Shown piece by piece: positions 24,481 to 38,400 of a DNA stretch of 64,000 nucleotides. Position 1 is the first letter of the stretch. Each line of letters opens with the position of its first letter. The notes under the pieces are model-generated. The model saw nothing but the letters and a program-made list of their open reading frames with translations. It was not told where the DNA came from and made no database searches. A program made the position numbers and the translations under genes. The stretch comes from Tetraselmis striata (lineage: Eukaryota; Chlorophyta; Chlorodendrophyceae; Chlorodendrales; Chlorodendraceae), in NCBI GenBank assembly GCA_006384855.1, contig VCJN01001508.1:310001-374000 (forward strand). Reading direction: 5' to 3'.

Positions 24481-25055
24481 TGCCTTACCTTCGCGGCGCT
24501 ATATCGGTGGAGGTAGCGCCACTTTTCGCCGAAGTCGAGAATATCAGTCTTCAAGGCCTTGTACGACTCCCACTCTCTTTCATCTACAACCGGCCTTAAC
24601 CACTCATGATCATGTCCTCCTGACTTGGAAGGTTGGTGTTCTTGGACCGGGACGCTGGTAGAAGGTTGCGTGCGAGGCGGTAAGCGAGTCCCGGTACGGG
24701 TTGGGGTTGTAGCTTCCGGCCGAAACTTTGGCAGCGACGCAAGGGCTTCACGGTATGCGGGCACCCCCCCTCGAATGTTTGACGCCTCAGCCGGTGCTGG
24801 GAACTCCCGGTCATTAGGCCCGACGCTTGCCTCCTGTCCAGCCCTGCCATGTGTTGGAGTCGCACCAGTTCGTGGAAGCACCGGAACCTCAGCCAAGGAG
24901 CGGTCGACAAATCTAGTCAGCAAGCCCCGTGCCGTATCGGCACCAAGCGCAGGTTCCAGACGCTGCAACATCGACCACACACGCTCAGAATTGACGTGCA
25001 TGTACTGAAACATGCCGTCGATATGCTCGCCATTGGACCACGCCGAATTTGACAT
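24480..25055 (-). CDS. Hypothetical protein, possibly element-encoded
   Basis: An open frame of about 190 residues starts at an ATG at 25055 (MSNSAWSNGEHIDGMFQYMH). It has an acidic, helix-prone N-terminal part, a Pro/Thr-rich middle and a Trp-containing end (DILDFGEKWRYLHRY) before it runs into the X/Y array. No family is recognised. It sits between the array and dispersed repeat copy 3, and its composition resembles gag-like proteins of retroelements. That is inference only. Confidence 0.4.
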
Positions 25056-25087
25056 GGCTATAAGGTAGGAGGCCTATGGGGCACGGC

Positions 25088-25325
25088 ACGGGTGTGGCGA
25101 GTGATGCCCCCCCTTGCGAAAACCGTTGACGACACAATCTAGAAGCCGCGGTCGTGCCAGCGCCATGATCCCAGTACTTAATGCAACTGTACGAAACCCT
25201 AAATTCGTCCTTTTCGGTATAACGAGATTTGGCTCACTTTGCTCGGATTAGGGCTCAAAAACAGAGCCAAAACACGGTGCGCGTGATACATTACCTTTTT
25301 GCTCGCGTTTTGGCCCCCTCCCGCG
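25088..25325 (+). repeat. Dispersed repeat, copy 3
   Basis: Direct copy of 13431-13680, with landmarks GACGACACAATCTAGAAG, ACGAGATTTGGCTCAC and TTTGCTCGCGTTTTGGCC. Together with copies 1 and 2 it brackets the satellite block. Confidence 0.8.
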
Positions 25326-26432
25326 CTAACGCACCGTTGCAGCACATAGCAGGTGGGGTGATAGAACTTACACTGGGATGTCACTGCTCAACTTTAGTAA
25401 GGTGACCGTACATTTATCTTCCCTGCCACATCTCCTCCTCAGTATACAATGAATGTTAACCCGGTCTCCTTGTTTCTTAGTCATGTCGCATTGGAGGCGG
25501 CAGAAAGCTCGCGCCCCGGGGTGTTTGTGCACGTATATGCTTATCTTTGTGTATGTATGTGCTTGCCACTGTGCCTGTCTGTATGTCTGTGTGCCGTGGG
25601 AGCAAAGTTATGAGTGGGGCGGGAAGGGGAATAACAAGTTGACGAATGGGATTTGGATTTGTAATGCACGCGTGCCACTATCTGCAAAGGCAGATTTGGT
25701 CGTCATGCTACCAATAGTACTGAACACGTCATTCACTTGATCGCTACATAGACGAGCTCTCGACGAGCCATCGCGTCCTCATGATGGCCCAGGACGGGGC
25801 GGGCTGAAAACGCGAGCGCGCAGGAGGTGAGGGGGGTTGCAAATTATCACCGTTGCTTCATCAATATATCGGTCTGGCTTGTTGCGCGGTTGTTATTTTA
25901 TTGACAGAAACAATAGGAGTATATAGCTATATACACATCTAACGCTACCCGAATGTTGCGTTCACCACGAAAGGGTTTTCGGTACAGGTACGTGCACAGG
26001 TGTCCCGCTGGTGCGTCAGGATAACACAGTGCATCATGATGCTTAGTAAGTACGTTACGTTACAGCAAGCTCTTTCAGCTGCCGAGGTGTCCAAAGCCCA
26101 TCAGACTACAGCACCTAGTCGCTACATCGCGTGAGAGTCTGAGAGATACTCAAAGCGAGGATGTGTGGGGCAAATTAGCGAGGGGGACCAGCGCGGCCCG
26201 ATTGGGTCGGCGCTTGCAGTCGCGTGTGAGATGTCTAATGGAAATAAAAACTCTGAAAGTAAAGCGCGGGCGGCAATTCCCAATGGTCTCTGCCGTCACG
26301 TCTGGGGAGCGTGTCATGAATGGCTCTGCGTGGTCTTGCAATCATGCGGGTCGTGGCGCTGCCCGATGTCGTGGCTGATATTGATTAGACATGACGGTTG
26401 ACTCGCCAGCACTGTCGTGGACACACGTCATA
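25326..26432. other. Intergenic stretch downstream of the polycystin gene
   Basis: No gene recognised. It should contain the 3' untranslated region and cleavage site of the minus-strand polycystin gene, but I could not place them. Confidence 0.35.
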
Positions 26433-29400
26433 TCACCTGTCCTCGCCGCTGGCTTGGCGGGCCAGCAGAGCCATCTTCGAGTGCGGCACGCTGAGAGGCA
26501 GCGCCCGCGTGCTGTGGTTGCGCACCTCGACCCCCTCGATCGCATCCTCGATGAGCAGCACCTCCATCCGGCAGTAGTAGTCAAAGAGGGCCTCCCCGTC
26601 CTCCTTGCCTGCGCGGTGCTTGGACGCGCTGATCACCACCTCCTGGAACGTCTCCAGGCCCAGCGGGCGGACCACCTCCACGTCCTCATTGTCAAACACC
26701 TCGGGGTACATCTGGTACAGCGCGTTGAGGATGGCCAGCTTGCTGGGCCAGCGCTTGTTCCGCAGCCAGCGCAGCATGTCCACGGGGACCAGAATCATGT
26801 CGGCCGGGAAGGACTGCGCCACTTTGTTCTCTAGCACCCGCTCCGTCACCGCAGTGTAACCTGCAGGGCGGAGGACGGAGGTTCGGGCGCCCGGGAGGGG
26901 GGGGGGGGGGGGGGGGGGCTCAATAAATCTTGCCGAACACTGTGCAAACTAAAGAGGCGCGACACCCCCCTACATTTCGAAAGATGTGTGTGGGGGTGTG
27001 AGAGAGGGAGAGGGACAGAGGGCTGGGTAGAGGCGTAGCGAGAGGCAGCATGTTTTGTCTACGTACATGTGTCGCATACACGACGCAAGTCAACACATTG
27101 ACACTGTTGCGGTCGCCATCAACTGCAGGCATCAAGCGGTACCGGATAGGGTTTGTCCCAGAAAGTGGCCCCTCACCGTTCACGATGATCGCCAGGAAAA
27201 AGTTGAGCAGCGACAGGGAGCAGACAAAGACGAAGCCCACGACGTAGATGCACATCATGTTGTCGGTGCTGTAGTCGGGGGTGTAGTCGCCGATGAGGAT
27301 GGCAAACTGCGTGATGAGGCTCTGCCGGATGGTGGAGAACTCCTCGTACAAGTAGCCAAACCTGCCGCGCAGCACGGCCGGGGGAGGGGGGTCATTTACA
27401 AGATGTGCGTTGTTGTTTAATAAGTGCCTCCTAGAGTGTGTCAAGCACCCGACTGAGGGGCGCAGGCATTGGGCCGAGTCACTTGGCGGGCGGTGGCGGG
27501 CAGGCGGACGCACCGCACGTGCGCGATGTACGCCAGGAACATGAAGATGATGCCGAAGCTGAACATGAAGTTGACCAGCTCCCGGCCGACGGAGGCAAAG
27601 GTGTGGGAGACGCTGGCGATGGTGGGGTGCATCTGCATGTACACGATGACGCGCGCGCAGAAGATGCAGAGGATCCAGAACGCGGCGGTGAGGTACGTCT
27701 CTTCCTCCTGGGGGGGGGGGGGGGGGGAGAAGGGGCAGGGGGGGGGGCATAGGGAGGGAGAGCGTCAGGCTGCCATCGACAAGGCGCGGCCAGCAAGGAG
27801 TGGGGGGGGGGGGGGGGCGCTGGTCACACCTGCACCATCTCCACGGCATCGCGTGTATACAACAGAAAGAAGTCCATCTGCAGGACGGCAGCGCACACGG
27901 GCCGGGGGGGGTTTAGTCCCGCAGCACTTGGCCTGCCGGGTAGGAGGGGAGAGCGCCGCCCGCAGCGGGCAACACGGCAAAGGCGTCCCGCAAGCGCCCA
28001 CCTTCTCCTGGAGCGGGCTGTCCCCTGCCCAGTCGATGCCCGCGAGCTTGCCAAAGAGGTCGCCGGCGGCGGCGGAGACGACGGCCTTGTTCACGATGAA
28101 GGAGATGAGCAGGGTGATGAACGCCTGCAGCGCGGTTCGCCCCGTCAGACGGACACCCCGTCAGTGGCCAGGCACAGGATCCGCCCACCTGGGTTCGTCC
28201 GTCACGCGCGGCCCCGCGTCCCCCCCCCCCCGTCTGCACGCGAGTCTGGTTTCTCAGCGCGCACCACGTTCATGACGACGTCCAGGATGTCCGGCTGTGT
28301 CGTGTTGTTGGTGTAGGCGGGCCTGCCATCCGGTGCGGCAACGGCAGCGCGGACCGCCGGAAGGTCAATGGATGCGAGCCAATGTCGGCCGGAAGCATGC
28401 GCTGGTGGCGGCCCTTTACAATTCAGGGCACGTGGATGGCTTCCAGTCAAGCCAGCCCGTTTGGGAGTCCATATAAGTAGGTATGCTTTTATCCGTATAA
28501 GCACGGTGCCGGCACGGTCAGAAGGACACTGCAAATAGGCAGAAGCCGCCCTGCCTCCCAGACACTGCTTAGCCCTTCACCTATAAGAACCCTTATAACA
28601 AGCCTTCAATTGGGCTTGCATGCAGCCTGACAGACCATTTGATATAGTTCTGCTATAGTTACATCTACACTTGACCTGCCTGCCAGAGTTTGAAATGTAC
28701 AAAAACTACTGCGGAACTACAGCGAATGGTCTTATTATAGGACTATTAAAACGCATAAAGTAATTCAGAATCCAGCACAAATACGTCACGAACATTCCGG
28801 CGCGAAGGCGCCGAGCAATTATTTATCGTTTGGCCCCGTGAACCGTCATGAATTGTATGGTAGGTGTCTTAGCCGTTGACCCATCTGGGGTGCGGCGATG
28901 CCCTCCAACCACCTACAGCTCCATGTAGGGTTCTCTCGCTCTCTGTCCCTCTCTTTGTCATAGGTGTGTCTGCACCCGTGAGTCACGAGCCCGCTTGTTT
29001 CTGGGTGTTCAACGTTTCCGATGCTGCATGGCAGCGCGCGGATGCAGGGCAATCCAGGAAGGCCGCAGCACGCGCCACCCCAGCAGCCGGGGCAGCCTTG
29101 TTAGCGCCTCCTCTGGGACCCGCGGCGCACCTGTCCTCGAGCGACTGCGCGCGCTTGAGCGCGCGCTTCCCGCCAACCATCTGGAACGTGCGCCGGAAGC
29201 CGCTCTGCCGCGCACGCCGAAAGTCCAGAAACTCCTGCGCGCGTCAATCGGACCCGCCTGCAGCATCAGTCCTCGACCGGCCGTCCCTCTGACGACTCGG
29301 CTGACCACCGGCCATCGCGGATGGGCTCAGTCATGTCCAGCGCGCCTGGCAATACGTTATGACTACTTGTGCGGTGGCCGGCGCACCGTACTAAGACCAG

Positions 29401-32400
29401 TGCGAAGTAAAAGCCGCCCTGCCTGCCAGAGGTCAGCTGTAGACGCAACCATAGTGTATTAGCGAGGGTTCTTATAGAGGTTCATTGCATGTAAGCCCAA
29501 TTGGAGACTATTGATATAAATAAGGGGTCTAATTATAAGTGCGTTGGCACCCGTGGCGTAGTGCAAGTTAATGTACTTATTGGTGCAGTGATCATGTTTA
29601 ATAAACCCTGACCTTATTCCCCAATGAGGCGCGGTGTGGGCCAGACAAGGCGTTGTGTTGTCGTGAAGGTGAGTGTGGGGTCAATAACGAGGTTTTGATG
29701 CTGGAGTGGGAGCCCTTAGCGGGACGCCCAGACTACGTTCTAGAGAGTGTACATCGTGGGGATGACGAGCGCCGGCCGCACCTGGATGGCCGCAGGCATG
29801 GCGAGGGCGAGGCTGAGGAAGGACAGGAAGATGGCGGCGACCGCCCACGCCAGGACGACGTTGAACTCGGGGCGCGAGAGCAGCTTGATCTGCTGGAAGG
29901 TGACGGTGCTGGTGATCTTCTCCTGCCGCATGTCGAAATCCACGTACAGCGTGGTGGCCACCTGGAGGTGCAGGGGAGAAAGGGGCACGGGGCGTTGGCA
30001 CACACACCAAGTTGGGAAGCACCGCACGGGAGCTTTCACTCGGATTCCACACCAGGAGCGCAGCCGCGAACAGTAACATGTATGCTGAGTGCCGGTCGGC
30101 TCTTTTTCACACCCGGATCCCCCGTAGGGTCACACTTGCAAACCCTTGTGAGAGCGTGTCAAGAGGGCCACGTTCGAGCCGACTAGGCAACGATGGGTGT
30201 ACACTGTCCCATCGCAAAGGGGGCTGACTTGTCCAAAGCAGCGGCGGCGTCGCCGCGGGGTGCTGCGACATGGCGGGATCCTATGGTTCACGCGCAGCAG
30301 AGCCCTGCTTCTAATACAGCAGCCCACTAAATAAGACGGCAATTCAGTCGCCGCGCACTCGTATCCAGCGGGACAGGGGACGGGCTTGGCAACCCGGAAT
30401 GTCATAGGAAAACAACAAAGGGGCCTGTAGCTTTGCGCTGCTGCGATGCAAAACCGCTTTTCGGTGAAGTCAGTGAGGGTGTGGGGCGTCATGCTGGGCG
30501 CGGGCGGCGGCGGGGGGGGGGGGGGGGGGGGGGGGAACTCGCCCGCGTTCTGGGCACAAAGGTGGAGAGGATCATCGTTACCTCCAGCGTCTCGTCGTCA
30601 ATGTAGTCCTGCGCCGGCACCAGCTCGACGCCGTCCCGCAGCAGCAGGCTGCTCTGCAGCGTCCAGGCAAACTCGGGGAAGGTGCTGATGTTGCCAGGCA
30701 TGGCCATGGGGAACTGGCCGAAGAAGCGCGTGGGTGCCGGCGTGTCCTCCTCCGGGCAGCGCATCTCCACGGTGGCCGCGGCGCTGCACTTGAAGGGCGC
30801 CTCGCACTTGGTGGCCAGCCGCCGCTGCAGCTGCTCGTTCAGCGCCTCGATGGTCTCGCCCTGCGAGGAGACAGCGCCTGGCGTGAGGGGCTCTGCGAGG
30901 TACCTCGGTACCTGGAGAGGGTGACTAGTCCGTGAGGGTGACGGACTCCTACGCGTTGATGAATAGGACCTCGTCCAGCAGAGGGGTTGAAGGTTGTATA
31001 GTATTGATGTCGAGTCGTCGGATTCTTCGCGCAGTCTATGCCGACTGTATGTCAAGAGAAGAAATGGGGGAGGGGATGGCCGAGGTCTCGCACAATGCCA
31101 TCGGAAGAAAACAGCGCCCTTCATGTGTACCGTCGGTGGCAGTAAGGGTTTCGATAGGGGGGGGAGGGGGGTAGAAACAGCTGCGACGGTTCCTTTATAG
31201 AGAAATGATGCGGATGGCTACGGCGAATGCTGCTTCCGTGTTATATCGGGGGGCGGTTGAACACCAAAGGGGTCGGGGGCTGGGGCTGGGGGGGAATTGG
31301 ACATTATGTGGCTTCAGGAAATGATAAAGCTGAGAGAATATCCGACTGCCATGAACACAGTTGTGTGGTGCTGTGGGCTGCTGAATGCAGTGTCCCTGCT
31401 AGCTCAGTATGCGTCCGAATTCATCAAGAGCTGCGTATCCGTTGAGGTGAAAAACAACGCGAGCAAGTCATGTTGTAGTGAGTAATTCATCAAGAGCGTC
31501 CGATCTTTGGGCGTCATGGCAAAGACAGGACTCGGTCAGGTAGGAGGTGATGGGAGGACAGGGCGTGTTGGGATGGGGGGGAGGGGGGGGGGGGGGGGGT
31601 TCCACCGTGCACAGGTCGGCGGCGGAGGAGTTGACGCGGCGCTGCAGCAGCATGGGCGGCGAGAGCGCGACCATGCGCCCCTTGAAGCGCCGCTGCGTCC
31701 GCTGCACGCGCGCCAGACGCTGCAGCCGCGAGCGCTCCTCGGCCTGGAACACGGCCACGAAGTCCGGGCGCGCGCTGAGGTAGATGCGCTGCAGGCTGCC
31801 GGCCGTCAGCGCAAAGCGGCCCACGCGCATGGGCGACAGCTCCATGTCCGAGCCGGTGTTGAACACGTACTGCAGCGAGGAGCAGCCCCAGCTGCCCCAG
31901 GTGCCCTGCGCGGCGCCAGCCAAGCCAAGCCGATCAGCCCCGAGTCCACAACCAGCCAGCTGCTGGACATGCCGGACAGCTCAATCAGCCCCTGCCACCA
32001 AGACGGCTGCATGTAGTTGTACTGCCTTCGAGAGCCTGGGCGCCAGAAGCCGCTATGCAGTGTACCCCAACCATTGTGCCTCCAAAATAATCAAGCCAGG
32101 GTGCTCTCGTGTGAGAGTAACAACGCCAACTGCGAGCCTCCGAGTTGCGCCTTGGAATGCACACAACCCTGCCGATGTGTGTTAACTGCACCATAGATAC
32201 GGCAACATCCAAGACCAGAGCGGTGCGGTGCATGTTTGTACGACACTAGGTGGGGGCTTACAGACAACGGGGGCGATGTTGACATGGCAACTTCCCTGCA
32301 CGTGTCCGCCGTGCGCCGCGGCGCTCACCTTGGGGAGGTCCTTCTCATGGACAAAACCGTTGAGCGCAAAGCGCGCCTTCCCGGCCGCCACGTCCACAAC

Positions 32401-35400
32401 CAGTGCGAAGAATGTCCACTCATTGGCTCTGCGGAGCCGGGGGCAGGTTGGCGCAGGGCGGTGCAGCTCAGCTGGCGCCGAGGCGGGGGAGTTGAATGGC
32501 AAAGAGTGGCTGGGAAACAAGGAAACCAGGGCGGGAGGTTTGTAGGCTGCGGGCTGTGTTCCTGAGACGGCGCAGGATGATACTGCATATACTTTTCCAT
32601 GTAAGTTTATGTTGCTGTAGCTATGCATTCAAGAGACAGAAGGATACAGAATCAGCCATGGTGATGTTAGGCTGCCGCGCATGCGCATTGCCATCAACAC
32701 TACACTACATTAGTGGTGTGACACGGGAGAGGTTGGGGGTGGGGGGACGCGGGCCGAGCGGGTGCCAGAGTGCCGGCAGGGGCGCACTTGAGGGCGTTGC
32801 GCCCGTTGGCAGGCATCTCCACCTCCAGCCGCCCGCTCCTCCAGGGGTTCCACTCCCCAGCGCCGCCTCCCGCGGGCGCCTCCCACTGCGTGTTGGCCTC
32901 CGGCTGCCAATCCTCTGCTTGGGTGGTGTTGCGCGCTGCCCACCACGCCTCGTACTTCTCCACCTGCAGTCAAGGCGAGACCGATTGTGAGAGTGATCGC
33001 GAGCGAATCGGTGCAGGGATGTTTCCTGCGCTTGCGAATTGGGCCGGTGGAAGGGGCATCCGGGAGGAGGGAGGGGGGGGGGGGGGGGGGGTTGTTGCAG
33101 GTGGGGGCTGTGGCGGGCGCACCAGGCCGATCTGCTGCAGCCACGCGACCGCGCCGCGAATAGAGAAGCAGATGTTGTGGTCGCTGTCGATGCCGATGAG
33201 GCGCGGCGCGGAGCCTGCCTGGATGTTGTTTGTCTTCGCCCAGAAGTACATTGAGAAGCTGCCGCACCGCACACCAACGCGAAGCGTCAGCGGGCAAAGG
33301 GAAGGGGGAGCGGGGTGGCTGCGGGGTGGCTGCAAGAGCGGATGCGGGGCACACGGGGCGTGGGAGGCATGGGGTGGGTGCGTGGATGCGGCCCCACCTC
33401 TCGCCAGCAGGCATGAGCCCATCAGGGAAGGCTGTGGAATCGAGGCCGCTTATCTTCATCAGGCTGTCCGCTCCAAGGTCAGCCAAGAACCTGTTCATGC
33501 TGTCAGCGAACAGCAACTCGCTGAGGCACAGCTCCTGGATGATCGCCTTCTGGTCCACGTCCAACGCCTGATAGCCGAGCCCCATCGTCTGGAAGTCCAA
33601 GCCTGCGCCTGGTAGACGCCGAGCACAGGGGACCTCAGAAGGCGGCGGTTGCGCCGCCAATGCGGCGAGTCTCACCTCTCCTGGCCCCACGTGAACTCAC
33701 ATAGTCCCCAGTGTCCCACAACCCGGCTGCTGCGCTGGCATCGTCACGCTGCCGGTGGGCTGCTCGCTCTGCGTAATTACCTGGGCAGAAATCAGGCGCG
33801 GACATGTTGTAGCCCGAGACCCACATGGTTGTCATGTTGCTGAGTGCAGCGGTGGTAGAGGTCATGATGGTCGCGTACTCCATGACCTTGATCTCCACAT
33901 TGAGCGGGTACCATTGCTGCGTCCGTCGCCAGCGCACACGACCAGTCCGTCAGGGCAGTGAGTATGCACGGAGGGAGTGATTTAATATTGGGCTCTTGAT
34001 CACATCCAGGAACTACATTCCGCATGACCGCGGTGGGGAGATTTAGAGGACCGCAGGATGCAGCAGATGTCACAGTTGGTGCATTGCAGGAGACACTTGG
34101 CGTCAGCGCCGCTCACCCCATCTGCGGCCTCCGCCAAGGAACTGCGCATTATCCAGCATGCCAAGCAGTGCCTCTTGTGGAAGGTCTAGCGCTATCCAGG
34201 CTTGCGCGAGGACAGGCAGCTCCAGATAGAGCTGTGCAATGGGGAGCCTGTGGTGCACGCCACCATGCGGTCGGTGGCAGCTCGTCAACACCCTAGCGTA
34301 ATCAGCATATCTTAAAAGCAATGAAGCTGTGAGATGGAAGGTGCCAATATGCATCGTGAGATTCAGGCTGGGATCCGGCATGCTCGGCAGTTGGCGGGGC
34401 TCCATGCCTGGCTCCGATCATGAAAGTGGATCCCGGCTTGGGCAGCGGCGGCATGCCGTCGTAGCACATGGGCGCCAGCTCGTGCATGCATGACACGGGG
34501 CAGTTCTGGATGACTTCTGCGCGGCGGCACGCCGCAGGCGTCCCGGCCACGGACTGGGTGGCCAGGTCGGCACAGCTCTGCACGGGAATCATGAAACGGA
34601 GGGAGGGGATTGACAGCGTTCAGCATTGCCTCTGGCGGCAGTGGCTTTGCAGAGCTACTGCTACACTTGGGCCCTGGCAAAGCAAGTGAAGGCCTCGGCC
34701 TTCTCCTTTCCCCCCCAGCGCTGCAGCGCCAAATGTCATCAGGAGCTGACAGAATCAGCCGCACGGCAAGGGTAGCCGCATTGCCGTGCTTACCTGGCCA
34801 AACTCAGAGAGCCACAGGCTGTTGTCAAAGTTGACCTCGGTGTCCAGGACACTCAGTGTACTGCGTACAGCAATTAATTGGCTGTCAGGGGTGCTGACAG
34901 GGGCCACGGGAGCGGCTTTTGTGCTCTCTGTAAATACGTACTCCGTCAAGAGAGGCAGCAGTGTTGCAGTTGGGGTGCGGTGGACTGCGCGGAGGCGGGA
35001 ACAGCCGATCAACCATGCCAACACAAACCTTGGGGTCAGCCGCAAGCATCTTGACCTCTGTGCCATTGAGCTGCCGCGGGTACACCCTCGCGTCCTTCAT
35101 CTCAACCTCGCTTCCGTCGTCGCCTTCCTGGATGGGCATGAACGCGGATGCTACGGCCCCGGACGGCAGGTTGCTGCGCCAGGTAGCCATATCAGCGGTA
35201 CGGCTGATGTTGGCAAGGCGGTGCTGGGTTTGGAGCAAGTCATAAGGAGGGGGTGGGGTGGAAGGCGGGCAAGGGACGTACTGCGGGATAAGGTCCTCTG
35301 CAGCAGGGAAGGAGAAGCCGCAGAGCTGGTGCCCATCCAGGAAGAGCTCGAGCGTGCTGTGGTTGCCACCCTGCACGGGCCGGCTGGCATGGCTGAAGGT

Positions 35401-38400
35401 GATGGCGTAGTGGCGCCAGATGCCATCGTAGCCAACTCCGTCAGGGCTCTGCAGGAGCAAGGGATGGCGTGTGAGATGGCGTCAAAAGTATACTAGCAAT
35501 GTGGGATCGCCAGTTGCCCCCAAGCCTCCTATCCAGTAGTCTTATCCTGAGGCATGCCATTCAGCTAGGCAGGCTTTTCACCTGGCAGTACATTCCAGGC
35601 GCGTCCAGGCACCTGTGGTCCCCCGGCATACACCACGGGGACCCCTGGAATGTAATGAGCCAGCCCGAGACCTGTGGTCACGCCGTCGCCCTCTGTGAAG
35701 TGGCGCACCTGCCCAGGCCAAAGGAAGGCTCATCAGCTGCTGGCGGATGACGTAGAGTTGGGTCCAGCAGGCAGGAAGGGAGGGGGAGGATGGAGGGGCA
35801 GGAGGTGGCTGTATGCTTGTAGCGCAGAGGGGGAGGAGTGGAGGCTGATGAGTGCAGGCGAATTGTACAGGACGGCAAGTTGAGGGCTGAGAGTTGGCGT
35901 GAAAGGCGCCCTTGGCTGCTCGCACCCCAAAGCCCGAGGCCGGATTCTCGTCTTCTGAACCCAGAGGCACAACAGCTATCTCAGCCATGCCCAGCACGCC
36001 CTGTGCCTTTGTCCACCAGCTGTACGTGAAGTCCATCGGGGCCCCGGCCTGCTGCTGCGCCACCGACAGCCCGCCCAGTGCTGCCGTCAAGTTGGCAGCC
36101 ACGGCTTGCCGAGTTGGTTGCGCCAGTGGGCCCACCATGGCGCCCTCCGTGCCCACGACGGGCCAGAACATGTCTTCCTCGGCCCCCAGCACCCCCCAGG
36201 TAGGCATGGCTCCAGGCTCTACAGCCAGCGGAGAGCCCAGCGTGGCACTGTAGTCCTCGCTCACACCAGAGAGGTCAACATCGACGGTTGCCCCTTCTCC
36301 CGTTTCGCTCTGAGAGGCAGTGAATGCGAGCGAGCCACTGAGCCGGGCGACGCTGAGGATCTCCTCCCCGTAGTCGGACACCATCTTCTGCGTCTGCCGC
36401 TGCGTGTCTGAGGCTTCTGGGATGCCAGCGGCCACGTGCTCAGTCATTGCCACGCCTGTCGCCATCTCAGCCAAAATCTGCCCGCCGTGCTGGATCTCCT
36501 CCATCTGCAAGTGCCCCTCGCCCCGCCAGCCATCAGATGCCATCACCGCCACATTGACATCAAGGCAGTTGGCCGTGTACAACAGCATTGTAAGGTGAAA
36601 CATATACAGTACAGCCACACGTGACTGCATGTGCGGGGGGTGATAGAGCAGGAGGGGTAGAGGATGGTCGGTTGGGGTGCTATGGCCAGCGCACTGTGAC
36701 CCCAGCGCCGCAGCTATAGGTTTGGGCGCACTTACAAGCACACAACTGACAAGAAGTCGCCCTGCCCTCAGATGTAGACCAAACGCTTTCGGATTCATTA
36801 CGGAAATTGGGACATTTTCTAATACCTCGATTCTAAGAAAACACAAGTACGTCAGAACTCGTACCCGCACCCAGGGTTGGGCCCTTGGCTGGTGGGCTGA
36901 GCACCCGCCCAGTGAGCAGGCGGCAGCATGCTGTGGGCACGCACCTGCCGTGCTGAAAGAACGAAGGGATGGTACTCTAGGCTGGCCAGCGTAATGTCAA
37001 GGTCGCCCAGCTCCAGCACTCCCCCAGGGCAGTCCGATGGGACGGAGCCCGGCAGCAGGTATTTGCTCTGGGTCTCCGCACCCTGGCATGCATAACCATG
37101 GCTCAGGTGTGGGAGGAGCGCTGCTGGGCCCGGGCGGGAGGGGCCCTGGTAAAGCATGCTGCATTTTTGGCTGGTTCGCTCCTCATTACTGGCCATAGGT
37201 ATTGATTATGGCGCGTGTGTGGCTTGCATGCTTGAGGCGTGGTGACAGCACTTGGCGCGAGCGCGTTGGGCTGAGGTCAACGCGGGTTTTCCAGGGCACG
37301 GGGTGTGTGGGCACGCGGCGCACCTGGACGTGTAGTGAGACCTGCGAGGAGTTGACGGTTATCGCAATAAAGTTGAACCCCGCCAGGTCGGTGGTGAAGT
37401 TGTCCGTCCCTGTAAGCACAAATTCTGCCATAGGGTAGAAGTCGTCGATGTTATGGCGGCCATACTCAAGCACGAACTTGTCCATTCCCTGCCAGCCAAT
37501 ATTGCAACTGCGTCAGGACAAAACTGAGACCTCAAATGATATGCATGCGAGTCCTGCACAGGTGCATCCGTGAGGGAGGCATACCCAGCAGTACCATGCC
37601 CAGCATGCCTTGCCGGAGGTGTCACCCGACATGACTTTGCGCATAATTAGCCGCTTTTTGTGCAGCGGGTCGTCCGGGTTGTGGATCTTGAGCCGGCCTG
37701 TGGCGCTCCACTCCAGCCCGAGGCTAGGATGCTGCTCTGCCGGCAGTTCCACAGGCCCAGAGGGGAACTCCGTCGGGGAAGACAGCAGCGTCTGCGTGGA
37801 GTTGGGGCACCGCAGCATATGTCATGGCGATGCCTGTACGTGAGGGTGGCGTTCCAACAGGAAAGGGGAGGACGGGAGTGGAGGACCTTGCTCAGCGGGT
37901 CGTCAAAGTAGTCAGAGGAAAGCGGGTAGAACTCGCGGCTTCTGGCAGCGATATCCATAAGCGCAGAAAATGCTTCGTCCTTGCTAGTCACAAGCTTGAG
38001 CTGCGCCAGCTTCAGCCGCTCTGAGACGTACCAGCGCGAGGCATTGCGCATGGTGGGCTGCGTGGAGAGGAAGAGCATCACACAGAAGCAGATGCACATG
38101 AAGCAGAACACCAGGGCTCGCAGCCCCTCACGGCGAAGCCCCACCTCCATCTCCAGCCGCTCCTGTGCACCAGGACAAGACCCAATCCTCAGGAATTCGG
38201 TACCACGCCCAAAGCCTGGCCTCTATACAGGTGCGGACTGCCCGCAGTCCAGGCGTCGATGCATGCGCACAGTCACAACAGATAGCAACACGCGTAGAAG
38301 GGCCGCAGGGATACAGGCAACTAAACCATTGCGGTTGTGGTGGTATTGGTAGCTGCCGTGGTTTGTGCACGGGCCTGTGTATGCGTTTATATGTATGGGT

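Noticed and set aside
35578..36870. A single 430-codon minus-strand gene
   Set aside because: It is exon 6 of the polycystin gene read through into both flanking introns; the phase and LamG continuity require splicing.
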